A DNA stretch of 42,977 bases from Eubacterium sp. UBA5416 (GTDB lineage Bacteria; Bacillota; Clostridia; Lachnospirales; Lachnospiraceae), in contig DHNM01000060.1 of NCBI GenBank assembly GCA_002409525.1, positions 18,366 to 61,342 of the forward strand. The letters are read 5' to 3'. The notes beneath the pieces are model-generated. The model saw nothing but the letters and a program-made list of their open reading frames with translations, had not been told where the DNA came from and made no database searches. Shown one piece after another: positions 16,111 through 24,577 of this stretch; the first letter of the stretch is position 1, and the number at the start of each line of letters is the position of its first letter. The translations under genes were made by a program, and so were the position numbers.

Positions 16111-17268
16111 ATGGCAGAAAAAAGAGATTATTATGAGGTCCTCGGAGTAGATAAAGGGGCAGATGATGCGACCTTAAAAAGTGCATATCGTAAGCTTGCA
16201 AAAAAATATCATCCGGATATGAACCCGGGCGATAAAGAAGCCGAGGCCAAATTTAAAGAGGCAACAGAGGCTTACAGTGTCCTTGGCGATCCGGAAAAAC
16301 GGCGTCAGTACGATCAGTTTGGTCATGCTGCTTTTGAGAACGGAGGCGGCGGTGCCGGTGGTTTTGGCGGTTTTGACTTCGACGGTGATATGGGAGATAT
16401 CTTTGGAGATATCTTTGGCGATCTGTTCGGAGGCGGAGGCCGTTCAAGGAGAGCCGATAATGGACCGATGAAAGGCGCGAACCTGCGTGCTGCTGTCCAT
16501 ATCACGTTTGAAGAGGCTGTCTTTGGTTGCGAAAAAGAAATAGAACTCACACTCAAAGACACCTGTAAGACCTGTCACGGAAGCGGTGCAAAGCCGGGAA
16601 CATCTCCGGAGACGTGTCATAAATGTAACGGAACCGGCCAGGTGACATATACCCAGCAGTCAATGTTTGGCACGATTCGAAATGTCCAGACCTGCCCGGA
16701 ATGCGGAGGTACCGGTAAAGTAATCAAGAATAAATGTTCCGAGTGCCATGGTACCGGGTATACCGCAAACCGCAAAAAGATCCAGGTTTCTGTTCCGGCC
16801 GGAATTGACAACGGACAGAGCATTCGTATCCGTGAAAAAGGTGAACCGGGAAGAAACGGCGGCCCGAGAGGAGATCTCCTTGTAGAGGTTATGGTCGCGC
16901 ACCATCCGATATTTACAAGAGAAGATATGAACATCTTTTCCTCCGCTCCGATATCATTTGCACAGGCAGCGCTTGGCGGCGATGTAAAAATCAGTACTGT
17001 GGACGGGGATGTCATATATACAGTTAAACCCGGAACACAGACAGATACCAGAATCCGTCTGAAAGGAAAAGGGGTACCATCACTGCGCAACAGAAATGTG
17101 CGCGGAGATCAGTATGTGACATTGGTGGTTCAGACTCCAAGCAGGCTGAATGAGGATGCGAAGGAAGCTCTCCGCAGGTTTGATGAGGCAAGTTCGAACA
17201 GCTTGAGCGGAAACGAAAAGAAAAAAAGAGGGTTTATGAATAAAGTAAAAGAGGCCTTTGAAGATTAA
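16111..17268 (+). CDS. dnaJ: chaperone protein DnaJ (Hsp40)
   Basis: A 385-residue type I DnaJ that delivers substrates to DnaK and stimulates its ATPase. Visible in order: J domain (about 5-70) with the HPD motif in KYHPDMNPG; Gly/Phe-rich region (about 75-115, GGGGAGGFGGFDFD); zinc-binding domain with four CxxCxGxG repeats (CKTCHGSG, CHKCNGTG, CPECGGTG, CSECHGTG); and the C-terminal substrate-binding domains. Last gene of the heat-shock operon, ending at a strong terminator. Confidence 0.98.
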   Translation: MAEKRDYYEVLGVDKGADDATLKSAYRKLAKKYHPDMNPGDKEAEAKFKEATEAYSVLGDPEKRRQYDQFGHAAFENGGGGAGGFGGFDFDGDMGDIFGDIFGDLFGGGGRSRRADNGPMKGANLRAAVHITFEEAVFGCEKEIELTLKDTCKTCHGSGAKPGTSPETCHKCNGTGQVTYTQQSMFGTIRNVQTCPECGGTGKVIKNKCSECHGTGYTANRKKIQVSVPAGIDNGQSIRIREKGEPGRNGGPRGDLLVEVMVAHHPIFTREDMNIFSSAPISFAQAALGGDVKISTVDGDVIYTVKPGTQTDTRIRLKGKGVPSLRNRNVRGDQYVTLVVQTPSRLNEDAKEALRRFDEASSNSLSGNEKKKRGFMNKVKEAFED

Positions 17269-17275
17269 TCAAAAG

Positions 17276-17315
17276 GGGGACTGGCGTATCATTATCTTTG
17301 GCCAGTCCCCTTTTT
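17276..17315 (+). terminator. Rho-independent terminator after dnaJ
   Basis: GGGGACTGGC (17276-17285) pairs perfectly with GCCAGTCCCC (17301-17310), followed by TTTTT. An A-run precedes the stem. It separates the heat-shock operon from prmA. Confidence 0.93.
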
Positions 17316-17361
17316 GTGTATCTGACGGTGATTTTACACTGAAACTGTGATGGGTTAGCTC

Positions 17362-17390
17362 TTGAAATTTCACAGGAAATCGTGTATTAT
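17362..17390 (+). promoter_or_regulatory. sigma-A promoter upstream of prmA
   Basis: TTGAAA at 17362-17367 and TATTAT at 17385-17390 with 17-bp spacing, 40 bp before the prmA ATG. It lies just after the dnaJ terminator, so prmA-rsmE-desulfurase-thiI probably form their own transcription unit. Confidence 0.72.
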
Positions 17391-17429
17391 TGTCTATACT
17401 TGATTATGGAGGATTAGGAGCCAAAAGCC

Positions 17430-18383
17430 ATGAAGTGGAATAAGTACACATTAAAAACCAGAAGCGCGGCAGAGGATATCGTGACAGCCACCCTGGCAGA
17501 TATAGGAATACAAGGTGTCGAAATCGAGGACAAACGGCCTCTGACAGAACAGGATAAACGGCAGATGTTTGTCGATATTCTACCGGACACGCCCGAAGAT
17601 GACGGAACAGCATATCTTGATTTCTATCTGGATCCCGGAGAAGACAACAAGACGATACTTGAAAAAGTAAGACATGAGCTGGATGAACTTAGGGCATTTA
17701 CAGATATAGGTGAGGGAACGATTACATGTTCCGAGACTGAGGATAAAGACTGGATCAATAACTGGAAAAAGTATTTTCACCAGTTTCATGTGGATGATAT
17801 TCTGATCATCCCCTCCTGGGAAGAGGTACAGGCGGAGGATGAGGGAAAGACAGTACTCCATATCGATCCCGGTACAGCTTTTGGAACGGGAATGCATGAG
17901 ACAACACAGTTATGTATACGGCAGCTGGAAAAATACGTCTCGAAAGATACAAATCTACTGGACGTAGGGACCGGAAGCGGCATTTTGTCAATTATAGCGC
18001 TGAAACTGGGCGCAAAGCACGTTGTGGGTACAGATCTCGACCCCTGTGCCATAAACGCGGTGAAAGAGAATAAAGAAGCAAACCAGATACCAGAGGAGTC
18101 GTTTCAGCTGATGATCGGTAATATCATTGACAACGAGAAAATTCAGGCGGAAGTGGGCTGTGAGAAGTATGACATTGTGACAGCTAATATTCTGGCAGGT
18201 GTGCTGATCCCACTGACTCCGGTCGTCGTACATCTGCTGAAAAAGGGCGGTATTTACATTATGTCCGGTATTCTGGATGTCAAAGAGCAGGAAGTGAAAA
18301 TCGCGGTCAGAGAAGCAGGACTTTTTGTAGTTGAAACTACCCGTCAGGGTGAGTGGGTGTCGATCACGGCACAGAAGAGGTGA
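17430..18383 (+). CDS. prmA: ribosomal protein L11 methyltransferase PrmA
   Basis: A 317-residue SAM-dependent methyltransferase that methylates ribosomal protein L11. The N-terminal substrate-recognition domain contains the WINNWKKYFHQFHVDDI segment. The C-terminal Rossmann domain has IDPGTAFGTGMHETTQ (near residue 148), motif I DVGTGSGILSI (about 177-187), and VTANILAGVL (near residue 251). Its position after dnaJ and before rsmE matches the Bacillus yqeT-yqeU arrangement. TTAGGAG lies 9 nt before the ATG. Only 3 bp separate it from rsmE. Confidence 0.95.
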   Translation: MKWNKYTLKTRSAAEDIVTATLADIGIQGVEIEDKRPLTEQDKRQMFVDILPDTPEDDGTAYLDFYLDPGEDNKTILEKVRHELDELRAFTDIGEGTITCSETEDKDWINNWKKYFHQFHVDDILIIPSWEEVQAEDEGKTVLHIDPGTAFGTGMHETTQLCIRQLEKYVSKDTNLLDVGTGSGILSIIALKLGAKHVVGTDLDPCAINAVKENKEANQIPEESFQLMIGNIIDNEKIQAEVGCEKYDIVTANILAGVLIPLTPVVVHLLKKGGIYIMSGILDVKEQEVKIAVREAGLFVVETTRQGEWVSITAQKR

Positions 18384-18386
18384 AGC

Positions 18387-19127
18387 ATGCATCGCTTTTT
18401 TGTAAATCCCGATCAGATTGAGGACAGGTGGATTCATATCCGCGGCAGGGATGTGAATCATATCAAAAATGTCCTAAGAGGAAGATCGGGCGATGAGATC
18501 CTGGTGAGTGCCCAGGATCATCTGGAGTACACCTGCTATATTGATCAGATAAATGAAGACGAAATATTGGCGAAGATCATGTATGTTCAGGAAAACGGAC
18601 TGGAACTCTCCTCGAGAATATATCTGTTCCAGGGACTCCCGAAAGGGGATAAGATGGAATGGATTATTCAAAAAGCCGTTGAACTCGGAGTCTATGAAGT
18701 GATTCCTGTGGACACAAAAAGAAGCGTTGTAAAACTTGATCAGAGAAAACAAGAGAAGAAAAACAAAAGATGGCAGGCGATTTCCGAGAGCGCGGCGAAG
18801 CAGTCAAAACGTATGCTGATTCCAGAGATCAGTCCGGTTATGACATTTGAGAAATCGGTAGAAATGGCTGATTCTCTGGATGTACGCCTGATTCCCTATG
18901 AGCTTGCAAGAGGAATAGAGGAGACGAGAGGCATTCTGGATGAAATCAGTCCGGGTCAGTCTGTCGGGATTTTTATCGGTCCGGAAGGCGGATTTGATGA
19001 AGAAGAAGTAGGACTGGCTGTGAAACATAAGATTCTGCCGATTACACTGGGCAGAAGAATTCTGCGCACAGAGACCGCGGGAATGACGGTTCTGTCAATC
19101 TTAATGTATCTGTTGGAAGGAAAGTAA
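18387..19127 (+). CDS. rsmE: 16S rRNA (uracil-1498-N3)-methyltransferase RsmE
   Basis: A 246-residue SPOUT-class methyltransferase that modifies U1498 of 16S rRNA. The N-terminal PUA-like domain begins HRFFVNPDQI, and the SPOUT knot motifs are IFIGPEGGFDEEEVGLA (about 196-212) and LGRRILRTETAGM (near residue 222). SESAAKQSKR around residue 131 is also typical. Located directly after prmA and 1 bp before the cysteine desulfurase gene, so an operon is very likely. Confidence 0.95.
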   Translation: MHRFFVNPDQIEDRWIHIRGRDVNHIKNVLRGRSGDEILVSAQDHLEYTCYIDQINEDEILAKIMYVQENGLELSSRIYLFQGLPKGDKMEWIIQKAVELGVYEVIPVDTKRSVVKLDQRKQEKKNKRWQAISESAAKQSKRMLIPEISPVMTFEKSVEMADSLDVRLIPYELARGIEETRGILDEISPGQSVGIFIGPEGGFDEEEVGLAVKHKILPITLGRRILRTETAGMTVLSILMYLLEGK

Positions 19128-19128
19128 T

Positions 19129-20283
19129 ATGGAAGCGTATTTTGATAACTCAGCGACAACACAGTGCTACGATGAGGTCCGTAAAATCGTGGACCAGACG
19201 ATGACGGTGGACTACGGGAATCCCTCGGCTATGCATCAAAAAGGCGTTCAGGCTGAGAAATATATAAGAGAATCAAGGACAGTACTGTCCAGATTGATGA
19301 AAGTTCAGGAAAAGGAAATCTACTTTACATCCGGTGGCACAGAGTCCAATAACTGGGCTCTTCTGGGGGCGGCTTTTGGAAACCGCAGACAGGGCTGTCA
19401 TATCATCACAACAGCCATTGAACATTCGGCTGTTTCGGCTCCACTGGCATTTTTAGAGGAGCAGGGTTTTGAGATTACAAAATTAGGAGTGGACACCTCA
19501 GGCAGGATAAGCCTTAAGGAATTGGAAGATGCCATGACGAATCAGACAATACTTGTCTCAGTCATGTTTGTGAATAATGAAATCGGCAGCGTACAGGATA
19601 TAAAAGCAATCGGAGAATTGATTAAGAGGAAAAATCCAAATACCTGCTTTCATGTAGATGCTACTCAGGCATTTGGAAAATACCGGATATATCCGAAGAG
19701 GCTGAAAGTAGATATGCTCTCTGCCAGTGCTCATAAATTTCACGGACCAAAAGGCGCCGGATTTTTGTATATTGGAGACAATGTCAGGATTCACCCGCTG
19801 ATTATGGGTGGCGGGCAGCAAAGCGGTATGCGTTCCGGTACCGAGAATGTTCCCGGTGTGGCGGGAATGGGGAAAGCCGCTGATTTGATCTACCGGAATT
19901 TGGAAGAGAATCGTGATCATCTGTATGAGCTGAAAAACCATCTGACTGCGGGGCTTAAGCGACTGCCGGATGTTGTGATACACGGTATGAATGCCGAAGA
20001 CGGAGCGCCTCATATCGTAAATGCATCCTTTGTCGGAGTGCCAAGTGAGGTATTGCTTCATGCTCTGGAGGAACATCAGGTTTATGTATCCGCCGGTAGC
20101 GCCTGCTCGAGTCACAGAAAATCAGGAAGTGCCACACTTCTTGCTATTGGATGTTCCGACGTGGAGAGAGAGTCAGCCATAAGATTCAGCTTCAGTGAAT
20201 TCAACACGATCGAAGAAGTGGATTATGCCCTCCGGACTCTGGCTGAATTACTTCCCGTTCTGAGAAGATATACCAGGCATTGA
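19129..20283 (+). CDS. cysteine desulfurase (NifS/IscS-like)
   Basis: A 384-residue PLP enzyme that removes sulfur from cysteine as an enzyme-bound persulfide. Key residues are the PLP lysine Lys203 in SASAHKFHGPKGAG and the sulfur-carrying Cys326 in SAGSACSSH. EHSAVSAP (around 99) and HVDATQAFGK (around 175) are also conserved. The Cys loop followed by serines fits the NifS/IscS side of the family. It is immediately upstream of thiI, the usual pairing for the sulfur supply to 4-thiouridine in tRNA (and, in some bacteria, thiamine). A GGAAGG site lies upstream and the start is ATG 19129. Confidence 0.93.
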   Translation: MEAYFDNSATTQCYDEVRKIVDQTMTVDYGNPSAMHQKGVQAEKYIRESRTVLSRLMKVQEKEIYFTSGGTESNNWALLGAAFGNRRQGCHIITTAIEHSAVSAPLAFLEEQGFEITKLGVDTSGRISLKELEDAMTNQTILVSVMFVNNEIGSVQDIKAIGELIKRKNPNTCFHVDATQAFGKYRIYPKRLKVDMLSASAHKFHGPKGAGFLYIGDNVRIHPLIMGGGQQSGMRSGTENVPGVAGMGKAADLIYRNLEENRDHLYELKNHLTAGLKRLPDVVIHGMNAEDGAPHIVNASFVGVPSEVLLHALEEHQVYVSAGSACSSHRKSGSATLLAIGCSDVERESAIRFSFSEFNTIEEVDYALRTLAELLPVLRRYTRH

Positions 20284-20294
20284 AAGGAGAGAAT

Positions 20295-21473
20295 ATGTAT
20301 AAGGCATTTTTAATAAAATACGCTGAGATAGGAATTAAAGGAAAGAACAGACACCTCTTTGAGGAGGCACTTGTAAGACAGATTCAGCATGCTTTAAAAG
20401 ACGCAGACGGCACCTTCCGGGTTGTCAGGGAGCAGGGAAGGATCTTTGTCTTTGCAGAGACTGAATTCGACTACGAGGAGACAATCGAGGCTTTGAAACG
20501 TGTGTTTGGTATAGCGGGGATATCCCCGGTTATCGTACTGGAAGATCTTGGATTTGATGATCTGGCTGTACATATAACCGATTATGTAAAGAAATTATAT
20601 CCCGAGCAGAAGAAGACCTTTAAAGTCAATGCCAGGAGAGCGAATAAGGATTATCCCATGAATTCTATGGAACTTAACTGTGAACTCGGAGATAGAATCC
20701 TGGATGCCTGTCCGAACCTGAACGTGGATGTACACCATCCTGATGTCAATCTGACAGTAGAAGTGAGACAAAAAATTTATGTGTACTGCGAGACACTTCC
20801 GGGACCCGGCGGTATGCCGGTGGGAACGAATGGATCCGCCATGCTGCTACTGTCAGGAGGAATTGACTCTCCTGTGGCCGGATATATGATTGCGAAGCGC
20901 GGAGTGACGCTGGACGCCGTATATTTTCACGCGCCGCCGTATACAAGCGAGCGTGCGAAACAAAAGGTTATAGACCTGGCGAAGATTGTATCACGCTACA
21001 GTGGACCGATCAGGCTGCATATCGTGAATTTCACGGATATTCAGCTGTATATCTATGATAAATGCCCGCATGACGAACTGACAATCATTATGAGACGTTA
21101 TATGATGAAAATTGCAGAACACTTTGCTAAGAACGATGGGGCACTCGGCCTGATCACAGGTGAGAGCATCGGCCAGGTCGCAAGTCAGACGATGCAAAGT
21201 CTGGTTTGCACCGATGAAGTATGTACGATGCCTGTTTTTCGTCCGCTGATTGGATTTGACAAACAGGAGATTGTGGATGTCTCTTCAAAAATCAAAACCT
21301 ATGAGACTTCGGTACTGCCTTATGAGGACTGCTGCACGATCTTTGTGGCGAAACACCCCGTGACAAAACCAAACATCACCATAATCAAGCGCTCAGAGCA
21401 AAAGCTGCAGGAAAAAATTGATGAGATGGTTCATACTGCTGTTGACACGGCAGAGACGGTTGTGGTGGAATAA
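20295..21473 (+). CDS. thiI: tRNA 4-thiouridine synthase ThiI
   Basis: A 392-residue ThiI that thiolates U8 of tRNA. In order: N-terminal ferredoxin-like domain (KYAEIGIKGKNRHLFE), THUMP domain (about 60-165), and adenylating PP-loop domain with LLLSGGIDSPVAGYM (SGGIDS at 187-192). There is no C-terminal rhodanese domain, so sulfur must come directly from a desulfurase such as the one encoded just upstream. A Cys pair (EDCCTIF) lies near residue 352. ATG 20295 is chosen with AAAGGAG 5 nt upstream; the alternative TTG 20280 would contain this site. It ends at a bidirectional terminator. Confidence 0.95.
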   Translation: MYKAFLIKYAEIGIKGKNRHLFEEALVRQIQHALKDADGTFRVVREQGRIFVFAETEFDYEETIEALKRVFGIAGISPVIVLEDLGFDDLAVHITDYVKKLYPEQKKTFKVNARRANKDYPMNSMELNCELGDRILDACPNLNVDVHHPDVNLTVEVRQKIYVYCETLPGPGGMPVGTNGSAMLLLSGGIDSPVAGYMIAKRGVTLDAVYFHAPPYTSERAKQKVIDLAKIVSRYSGPIRLHIVNFTDIQLYIYDKCPHDELTIIMRRYMMKIAEHFAKNDGALGLITGESIGQVASQTMQSLVCTDEVCTMPVFRPLIGFDKQEIVDVSSKIKTYETSVLPYEDCCTIFVAKHPVTKPNITIIKRSEQKLQEKIDEMVHTAVDTAETVVVE

Positions 21474-21483
21474 CGGTAAGAAA

Positions 21484-21510
21484 AAAGCAGCTGCAGTCAG
21501 CAGCTGCTTT
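21484..21510. terminator. bidirectional terminator between thiI and the leftward HPr-like gene
   Basis: AAAGCAGCTGC (21484-21494), loop AGTCA, GCAGCTGCTTT (21500-21510): a perfect 11-bp stem. For leftward transcription it is followed by a T6 run (complement of 21481-21486). Rightward there is only TTT. Confidence 0.85.
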
Positions 21511-21556
21511 GATCTGTCTGATAAAATGTCTGACCGGATACCCGTACCACCGTCAA

Positions 21557-21790
21557 TTAAACAAGGTATGGACTCAATACAGCCAGAACCGCTTCCAGGT
21601 TTTCACCTTCTGAATGAATGTTCAGGTCGATAGGTTTTGATAAATCCAGGCTGAATATTCCCATGATGGACTTTGCGTCTATCACGTACCTTCCGGATAC
21701 TAAATCGAAATCAAAATCAAATTTGGAAATATCATTGACAAATGATTTTACTTTGTCAATTGAATTGAGTGAAATCTGTACTGTTTTCAT
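21557..21790 (-). CDS. HPr-family protein lacking the phosphorylatable histidine (Crh-like)
   Basis: A 77-residue protein beginning MKTVQISLNSIDKVKSF. It resembles HPr of the PEP-dependent phosphotransferase system: GRYVIDAKSIMGIFSL (about 33-48) corresponds to the HPr segment around the regulatory serine (Ser46 of HPr; Ser41 here). The IHARP active-site loop is missing: the equivalent stretch reads SIDKVK, so histidine phosphorylation and sugar transport are not expected. By analogy with Crh of Bacillus it may act only in regulation. The start is ATG at 21790 with GGGAGG upstream (21800-21805); a longer upstream frame is rejected. No other PTS gene is near. Confidence 0.85.
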   Translation of the reverse strand: MKTVQISLNSIDKVKSFVNDISKFDFDFDLVSGRYVIDAKSIMGIFSLDLSKPIDLNIHSEGENLEAVLAVLSPYLV

Positions 21791-21899
21791 TGAAAAATCC
21801 TCCCTGAAATTAGTTGAGTTAATGAGACTTTTTTTTAGACAACTATTAACTATCAACGGGGAAATAAAGTTTTGATAGAATAGTATCATTGTCATAGTA

Positions 21900-21928
21900 A
21901 TCTTACATTTTATGGAAGTAAAAGTCAA
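21900..21928 (-). promoter_or_regulatory. promoter for the HPr-like gene
   Basis: On the minus strand, TTGACT (complement of 21923-21928) and TAAGAT (complement of 21900-21905) are 17 bp apart. The leader to the ATG at 21790 would be about 100 nt. Confidence 0.6.
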
Positions 21929-21998
21929 GGCGAAAACGCACAAATAAACATATAAATATTTGGTCATGTTGATGACATCAGGGTCGAAAGGAGAAAAA

Positions 21999-23336
21999 AT
22001 GAGCAGGAGAGTAGCTTTGCATAATCTGGGCTGTAAAGTCAACGCATATGAGATGGAGGCCATGCAGCAAGAGCTTGAGGACAGCGGATATGAGATTGTT
22101 CCCTTTGCCCCCGGAGCTGATATCTATATTATCAATACCTGTACGGTAACGAACATCGCAGACAGAAAGTCCAGACAGATGCTGCATAAGGCCAAGAAGA
22201 TGAATCCGCATGCGATTGTGATCGCGGCAGGGTGCTATGTACAGATTCAGGGTGAAAAAATCGCGAAAGATCCATCCATTGATATTGTACTCGGTAACAA
22301 TGAGAAGAATCGGCTGATAGACGTTCTAAATGAATATGAAGATGCCTGCTTTCTAAAAGACAGGGAAAATACAGATGCGGATATGCATATGATTGATATT
22401 AACCACACCAGCGAATACGAGCCTTTGTCTATCGCTGGGACGGGGGAATATACCAGGGCATATATTAAGGTTCAGGACGGGTGTAACCAGTTTTGCTCCT
22501 ATTGTGTTATACCATTTGCCAGGGGACGTGTGAGAAGCCGCCAGAGAGAAGATATTGTAGAGGAATGTAAAAGACTGGCACAGAGCGGCCATCAGGAAAT
22601 GGTGCTCACAGGGATCCATCTGAGTTCGTATGGGGCTGATTTTGATGAAAAAGATTCTCTGCTCGGTCTGATCCGTGTGATTCATGAGATTAAAGGTGTG
22701 AAGAGAATACGACTTGGTTCGCTTGAACCAAGAATCGTCACAGAAGAGTTTGCAAAAGAAATCTCTTTTTTAAAAAAAGTCTGCCCGCATTTTCATCTTT
22801 CACTTCAAAGCGGCTGTGATTCGACACTAAATCGGATGAACCGGAAATATACATCGAAAGAATATAGGGAAAGCTGCAGGATGCTTCGAAAATACTATGA
22901 CAATCCGGCGATTACTACAGATGTTATCGTGGGATTTCCGGGAGAAACACCTGAAGAATTTGAAGAATCAAGAGCATTTGTGGAATCGGTGCATTTTTTT
23001 GAAACTCATATATTCAAGTATTCAAGCAGAGAGGGGACTAGAGCAGCGGTGATGCCAGGCCGGATTTCTGAGAATATAAAACACGGGCGCAGTCAGACTC
23101 TGCTTGCTCTTGATGAAAAGAGGCGTACCGAATATATGGAACAATTTATAGGACACCGTGTGGAAGTCCTGTTTGAGGAACCCGTTGAGATTGATGGGGA
23201 ACAGTATTATGCAGGATATACCCGCGAATATATCAGAACCGCCGTGAAGTCAGAAACCCCGTTATCAGGGGCTTTGACACCGGTTATGATACATTCCAGG
23301 AAAGATAATTTGCTTCTGGGGGAAACTTTCCATTGA
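21999..23336 (+). CDS. mtaB: tRNA t6A37 methylthiotransferase MtaB
   Basis: A 445-residue radical-SAM enzyme that converts t6A to ms2t6A at position 37 of ANN-decoding tRNAs. The N-terminal domain carries three cluster cysteines (Cys12 in LGCKVN, Cys48 in NTCTV, Cys79 in AGCYV). The radical-SAM motif GCNQFCSYC gives Cys162, Cys166 and Cys169. A TRAM-type RNA-binding domain ends the protein. In Bacillus this gene (yqeV) follows rsmE in the same cluster; here the desulfurase, thiI and the HPr gene lie between. ATG 21999 has GAAAGGAG 5 nt upstream; an in-frame upstream extension to 21960 is not supported. Confidence 0.95.
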   Translation: MSRRVALHNLGCKVNAYEMEAMQQELEDSGYEIVPFAPGADIYIINTCTVTNIADRKSRQMLHKAKKMNPHAIVIAAGCYVQIQGEKIAKDPSIDIVLGNNEKNRLIDVLNEYEDACFLKDRENTDADMHMIDINHTSEYEPLSIAGTGEYTRAYIKVQDGCNQFCSYCVIPFARGRVRSRQREDIVEECKRLAQSGHQEMVLTGIHLSSYGADFDEKDSLLGLIRVIHEIKGVKRIRLGSLEPRIVTEEFAKEISFLKKVCPHFHLSLQSGCDSTLNRMNRKYTSKEYRESCRMLRKYYDNPAITTDVIVGFPGETPEEFEESRAFVESVHFFETHIFKYSSREGTRAAVMPGRISENIKHGRSQTLLALDEKRRTEYMEQFIGHRVEVLFEEPVEIDGEQYYAGYTREYIRTAVKSETPLSGALTPVMIHSRKDNLLLGETFH

Positions 23337-23361
23337 ATTTTTTCGTAAAGTATATTAAAAT
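23333..23361 (+). promoter_or_regulatory. promoter for the ireB-ruvX genes
   Basis: TTGAAT at 23333-23338, overlapping the mtaB stop codon, and TAAAAT at 23356-23361 with 17-bp spacing, 34 bp before the ireB ATG. Confidence 0.62.
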
Positions 23362-23394
23362 GAAATAGATATCAATGAACGAGGACGTGAAAAA

Positions 23395-23664
23395 ATGACG
23401 GATTTGGGTAATACACAATACTTTAAAGTCAAAGGTGAGCCGGAGATTCAGGTTAAGGAAGTTTTAGATGTAGTGTATAATGCGATGTCTGAGAAAGGAT
23501 ATAACCCTGTAAATCAGATTGTGGGGTATATTATGTCCGGAGATCCGACTTATATTACAAGCTATAAGGGCGCCCGCAGTATGATTATGAAAGTGGAGCG
23601 GGACGAGCTCGTCGAAGAGCTCTTAAAAGAGTATATTAAGAATGAATCCTGGAAGAGAAACTAA
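23395..23664 (+). CDS. ireB: IreB-family regulatory phosphoprotein (UPF0297)
   Basis: An 89-residue protein matching the IreB/UPF0297 family, a small substrate of the PASTA-domain Ser/Thr kinase IreK that affects cell-envelope stress tolerance in enterococci. Conserved blocks are VLDVVYNAMSEKGYNPVNQI, VGYIMSGDPTYI and RDELVEELLKEYI. N-terminal threonines (Thr2, Thr7) are in the region phosphorylated in the enterococcal protein, though equivalence is inferred. It is followed by ruvX, as in Bacillus (yrzL-yrrK). No kinase gene is in the window. Confidence 0.93.
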   Translation: MTDLGNTQYFKVKGEPEIQVKEVLDVVYNAMSEKGYNPVNQIVGYIMSGDPTYITSYKGARSMIMKVERDELVEELLKEYIKNESWKRN

Positions 23665-23668
23665 CCGG

Positions 23669-24106
23669 ATGATACGTATAATAGGGTTAGACTACGGCTC
23701 AAAGACGGTAGGTGTAGCGGTGAGTGACCCCCTCGGGATCACAGCCCAGGGGGTAGAGATTGTAAGAAGAAAGTCTGAGAATAAACTGCGCCGGACACTT
23801 GCCCGTATTGACGAATTGATTGAACAGTACCAGGTAGACAGGATTGTGCTTGGATTTCCAAAACATTTGAATAATGATATAGGTGACAGGGCTGTTAAAT
23901 CTCTGGAATTTAAAGAGATGCTTGAGAAAAGGACAGGCCTGGATGTTGTCATGTGGGATGAGAGACTTACAACTGTCGAAGCGAACAGAACATTGATAGA
24001 AGCACAGGTGCGCAGAGACAATAGGAAATTATATGTCGATAAAATAGCAGCTGTGTTTATCCTGCAGGGCTATTTGGATTATTTGTCCATTCATAAGCCG
24101 GAATGA
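23669..24106 (+). CDS. ruvX: RuvX/YqgF-family putative Holliday junction resolvase / pre-16S rRNA nuclease
   Basis: A 145-residue RNase H-fold protein. Family motifs are GLDYGSKTVGVAVSDPLG at the start, VLGFPKHLNNDIG near residue 64, and DERLTTVEANRTL near residue 95, which provide the acidic catalytic residues. Members have been linked both to Holliday junction resolution and to 5' maturation of 16S rRNA. ATG 23669 fits the usual N-terminus exactly and begins 4 bp after ireB stops. ATG 23642, inside ireB, would add nine unmatched residues. Ribosome sites for both are weak, so coupling to ireB translation is likely. Confidence 0.92.
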   Translation: MIRIIGLDYGSKTVGVAVSDPLGITAQGVEIVRRKSENKLRRTLARIDELIEQYQVDRIVLGFPKHLNNDIGDRAVKSLEFKEMLEKRTGLDVVMWDERLTTVEANRTLIEAQVRRDNRKLYVDKIAAVFILQGYLDYLSIHKPE

Positions 24107-24221
24107 AATACCTGTCCTTCGGAAATAATGATACTGGAATCAAGAGCGCGTGGGTAATATCATACACTGACTTATCAGTGTATAACTGCGGCCTTTTGAA
24201 TGGGTAAAAGGGACGAAAGCT

Positions 24222-24476
24222 ATGGAAAAGATAAAATTTATATCGGAAGATGAAAAGGAAGTAGAGTTTTTCGTGGGAGAACAGACCAGGGTGAATGGTA
24301 CCAGCTACCTACTGGTTTCGGATTCTGACGAAGATGAGGCAAATGCTTATATTATGAAGGATGTTTCCCCGGAATCCGAAGCTGAGGCAGAGTATGTTAT
24401 GGTGGATGATGAGATCGAATTAGACGCTATAGCAGGTGTATTTGCACAGATGATGGATGACGTGGACCTCCGTTAA
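24222..24476 (+). CDS. DUF1292 family small acidic protein
   Basis: An 84-residue, strongly acidic protein of the DUF1292 family (YrzB of Bacillus), whose function is not established. It starts MEKIKFISEDEKEVEFFVGE, and the family pattern of a short beta-rich core (NGTSYLLVSDS, NAYIMKDVS) is visible. The neighbourhood ireB-ruvX-DUF1292-MltG-trmR is conserved with Bacillus (yrzL-yrrK-yrzB-yrrL-yrrM), which supports the call. A 9-bp hairpin (around 24163-24184) lies in the 115-bp gap before it; no clear promoter was seen. Confidence 0.88.
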   Translation: MEKIKFISEDEKEVEFFVGEQTRVNGTSYLLVSDSDEDEANAYIMKDVSPESEAEAEYVMVDDEIELDAIAGVFAQMMDDVDLR

Positions 24477-24495
24477 AACTTAAGCGTTGTGTAGA

Positions 24496-24528
24496 AGCAG
24501 GAAGATGAAAGAAGAAGATCTTCCTGCT
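24496..24528 (+). terminator. hairpin, possible weak terminator after the DUF1292 gene
   Basis: AGCAGGAAGAT (24496-24506) pairs with ATCTTCCTGCT (24518-24528), an 11-bp perfect stem. It is followed only by ATGTTTCTC, so termination would be partial. It could instead be an attenuating or stability structure ahead of the RNase J gene. Confidence 0.5.
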
Positions 24529-24577
24529 ATGTTTCTCAGGTTGTGTTCGGAAAAAAAGATATGGAGGTATACGCTAT

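Noticed and set aside
21791..22063. N-terminal extension of the HPr-like gene
   Set aside because: The extension crosses the mtaB start region and the HPr promoter; ATG 21790 has its own GGGAGG and gives the normal domain length.
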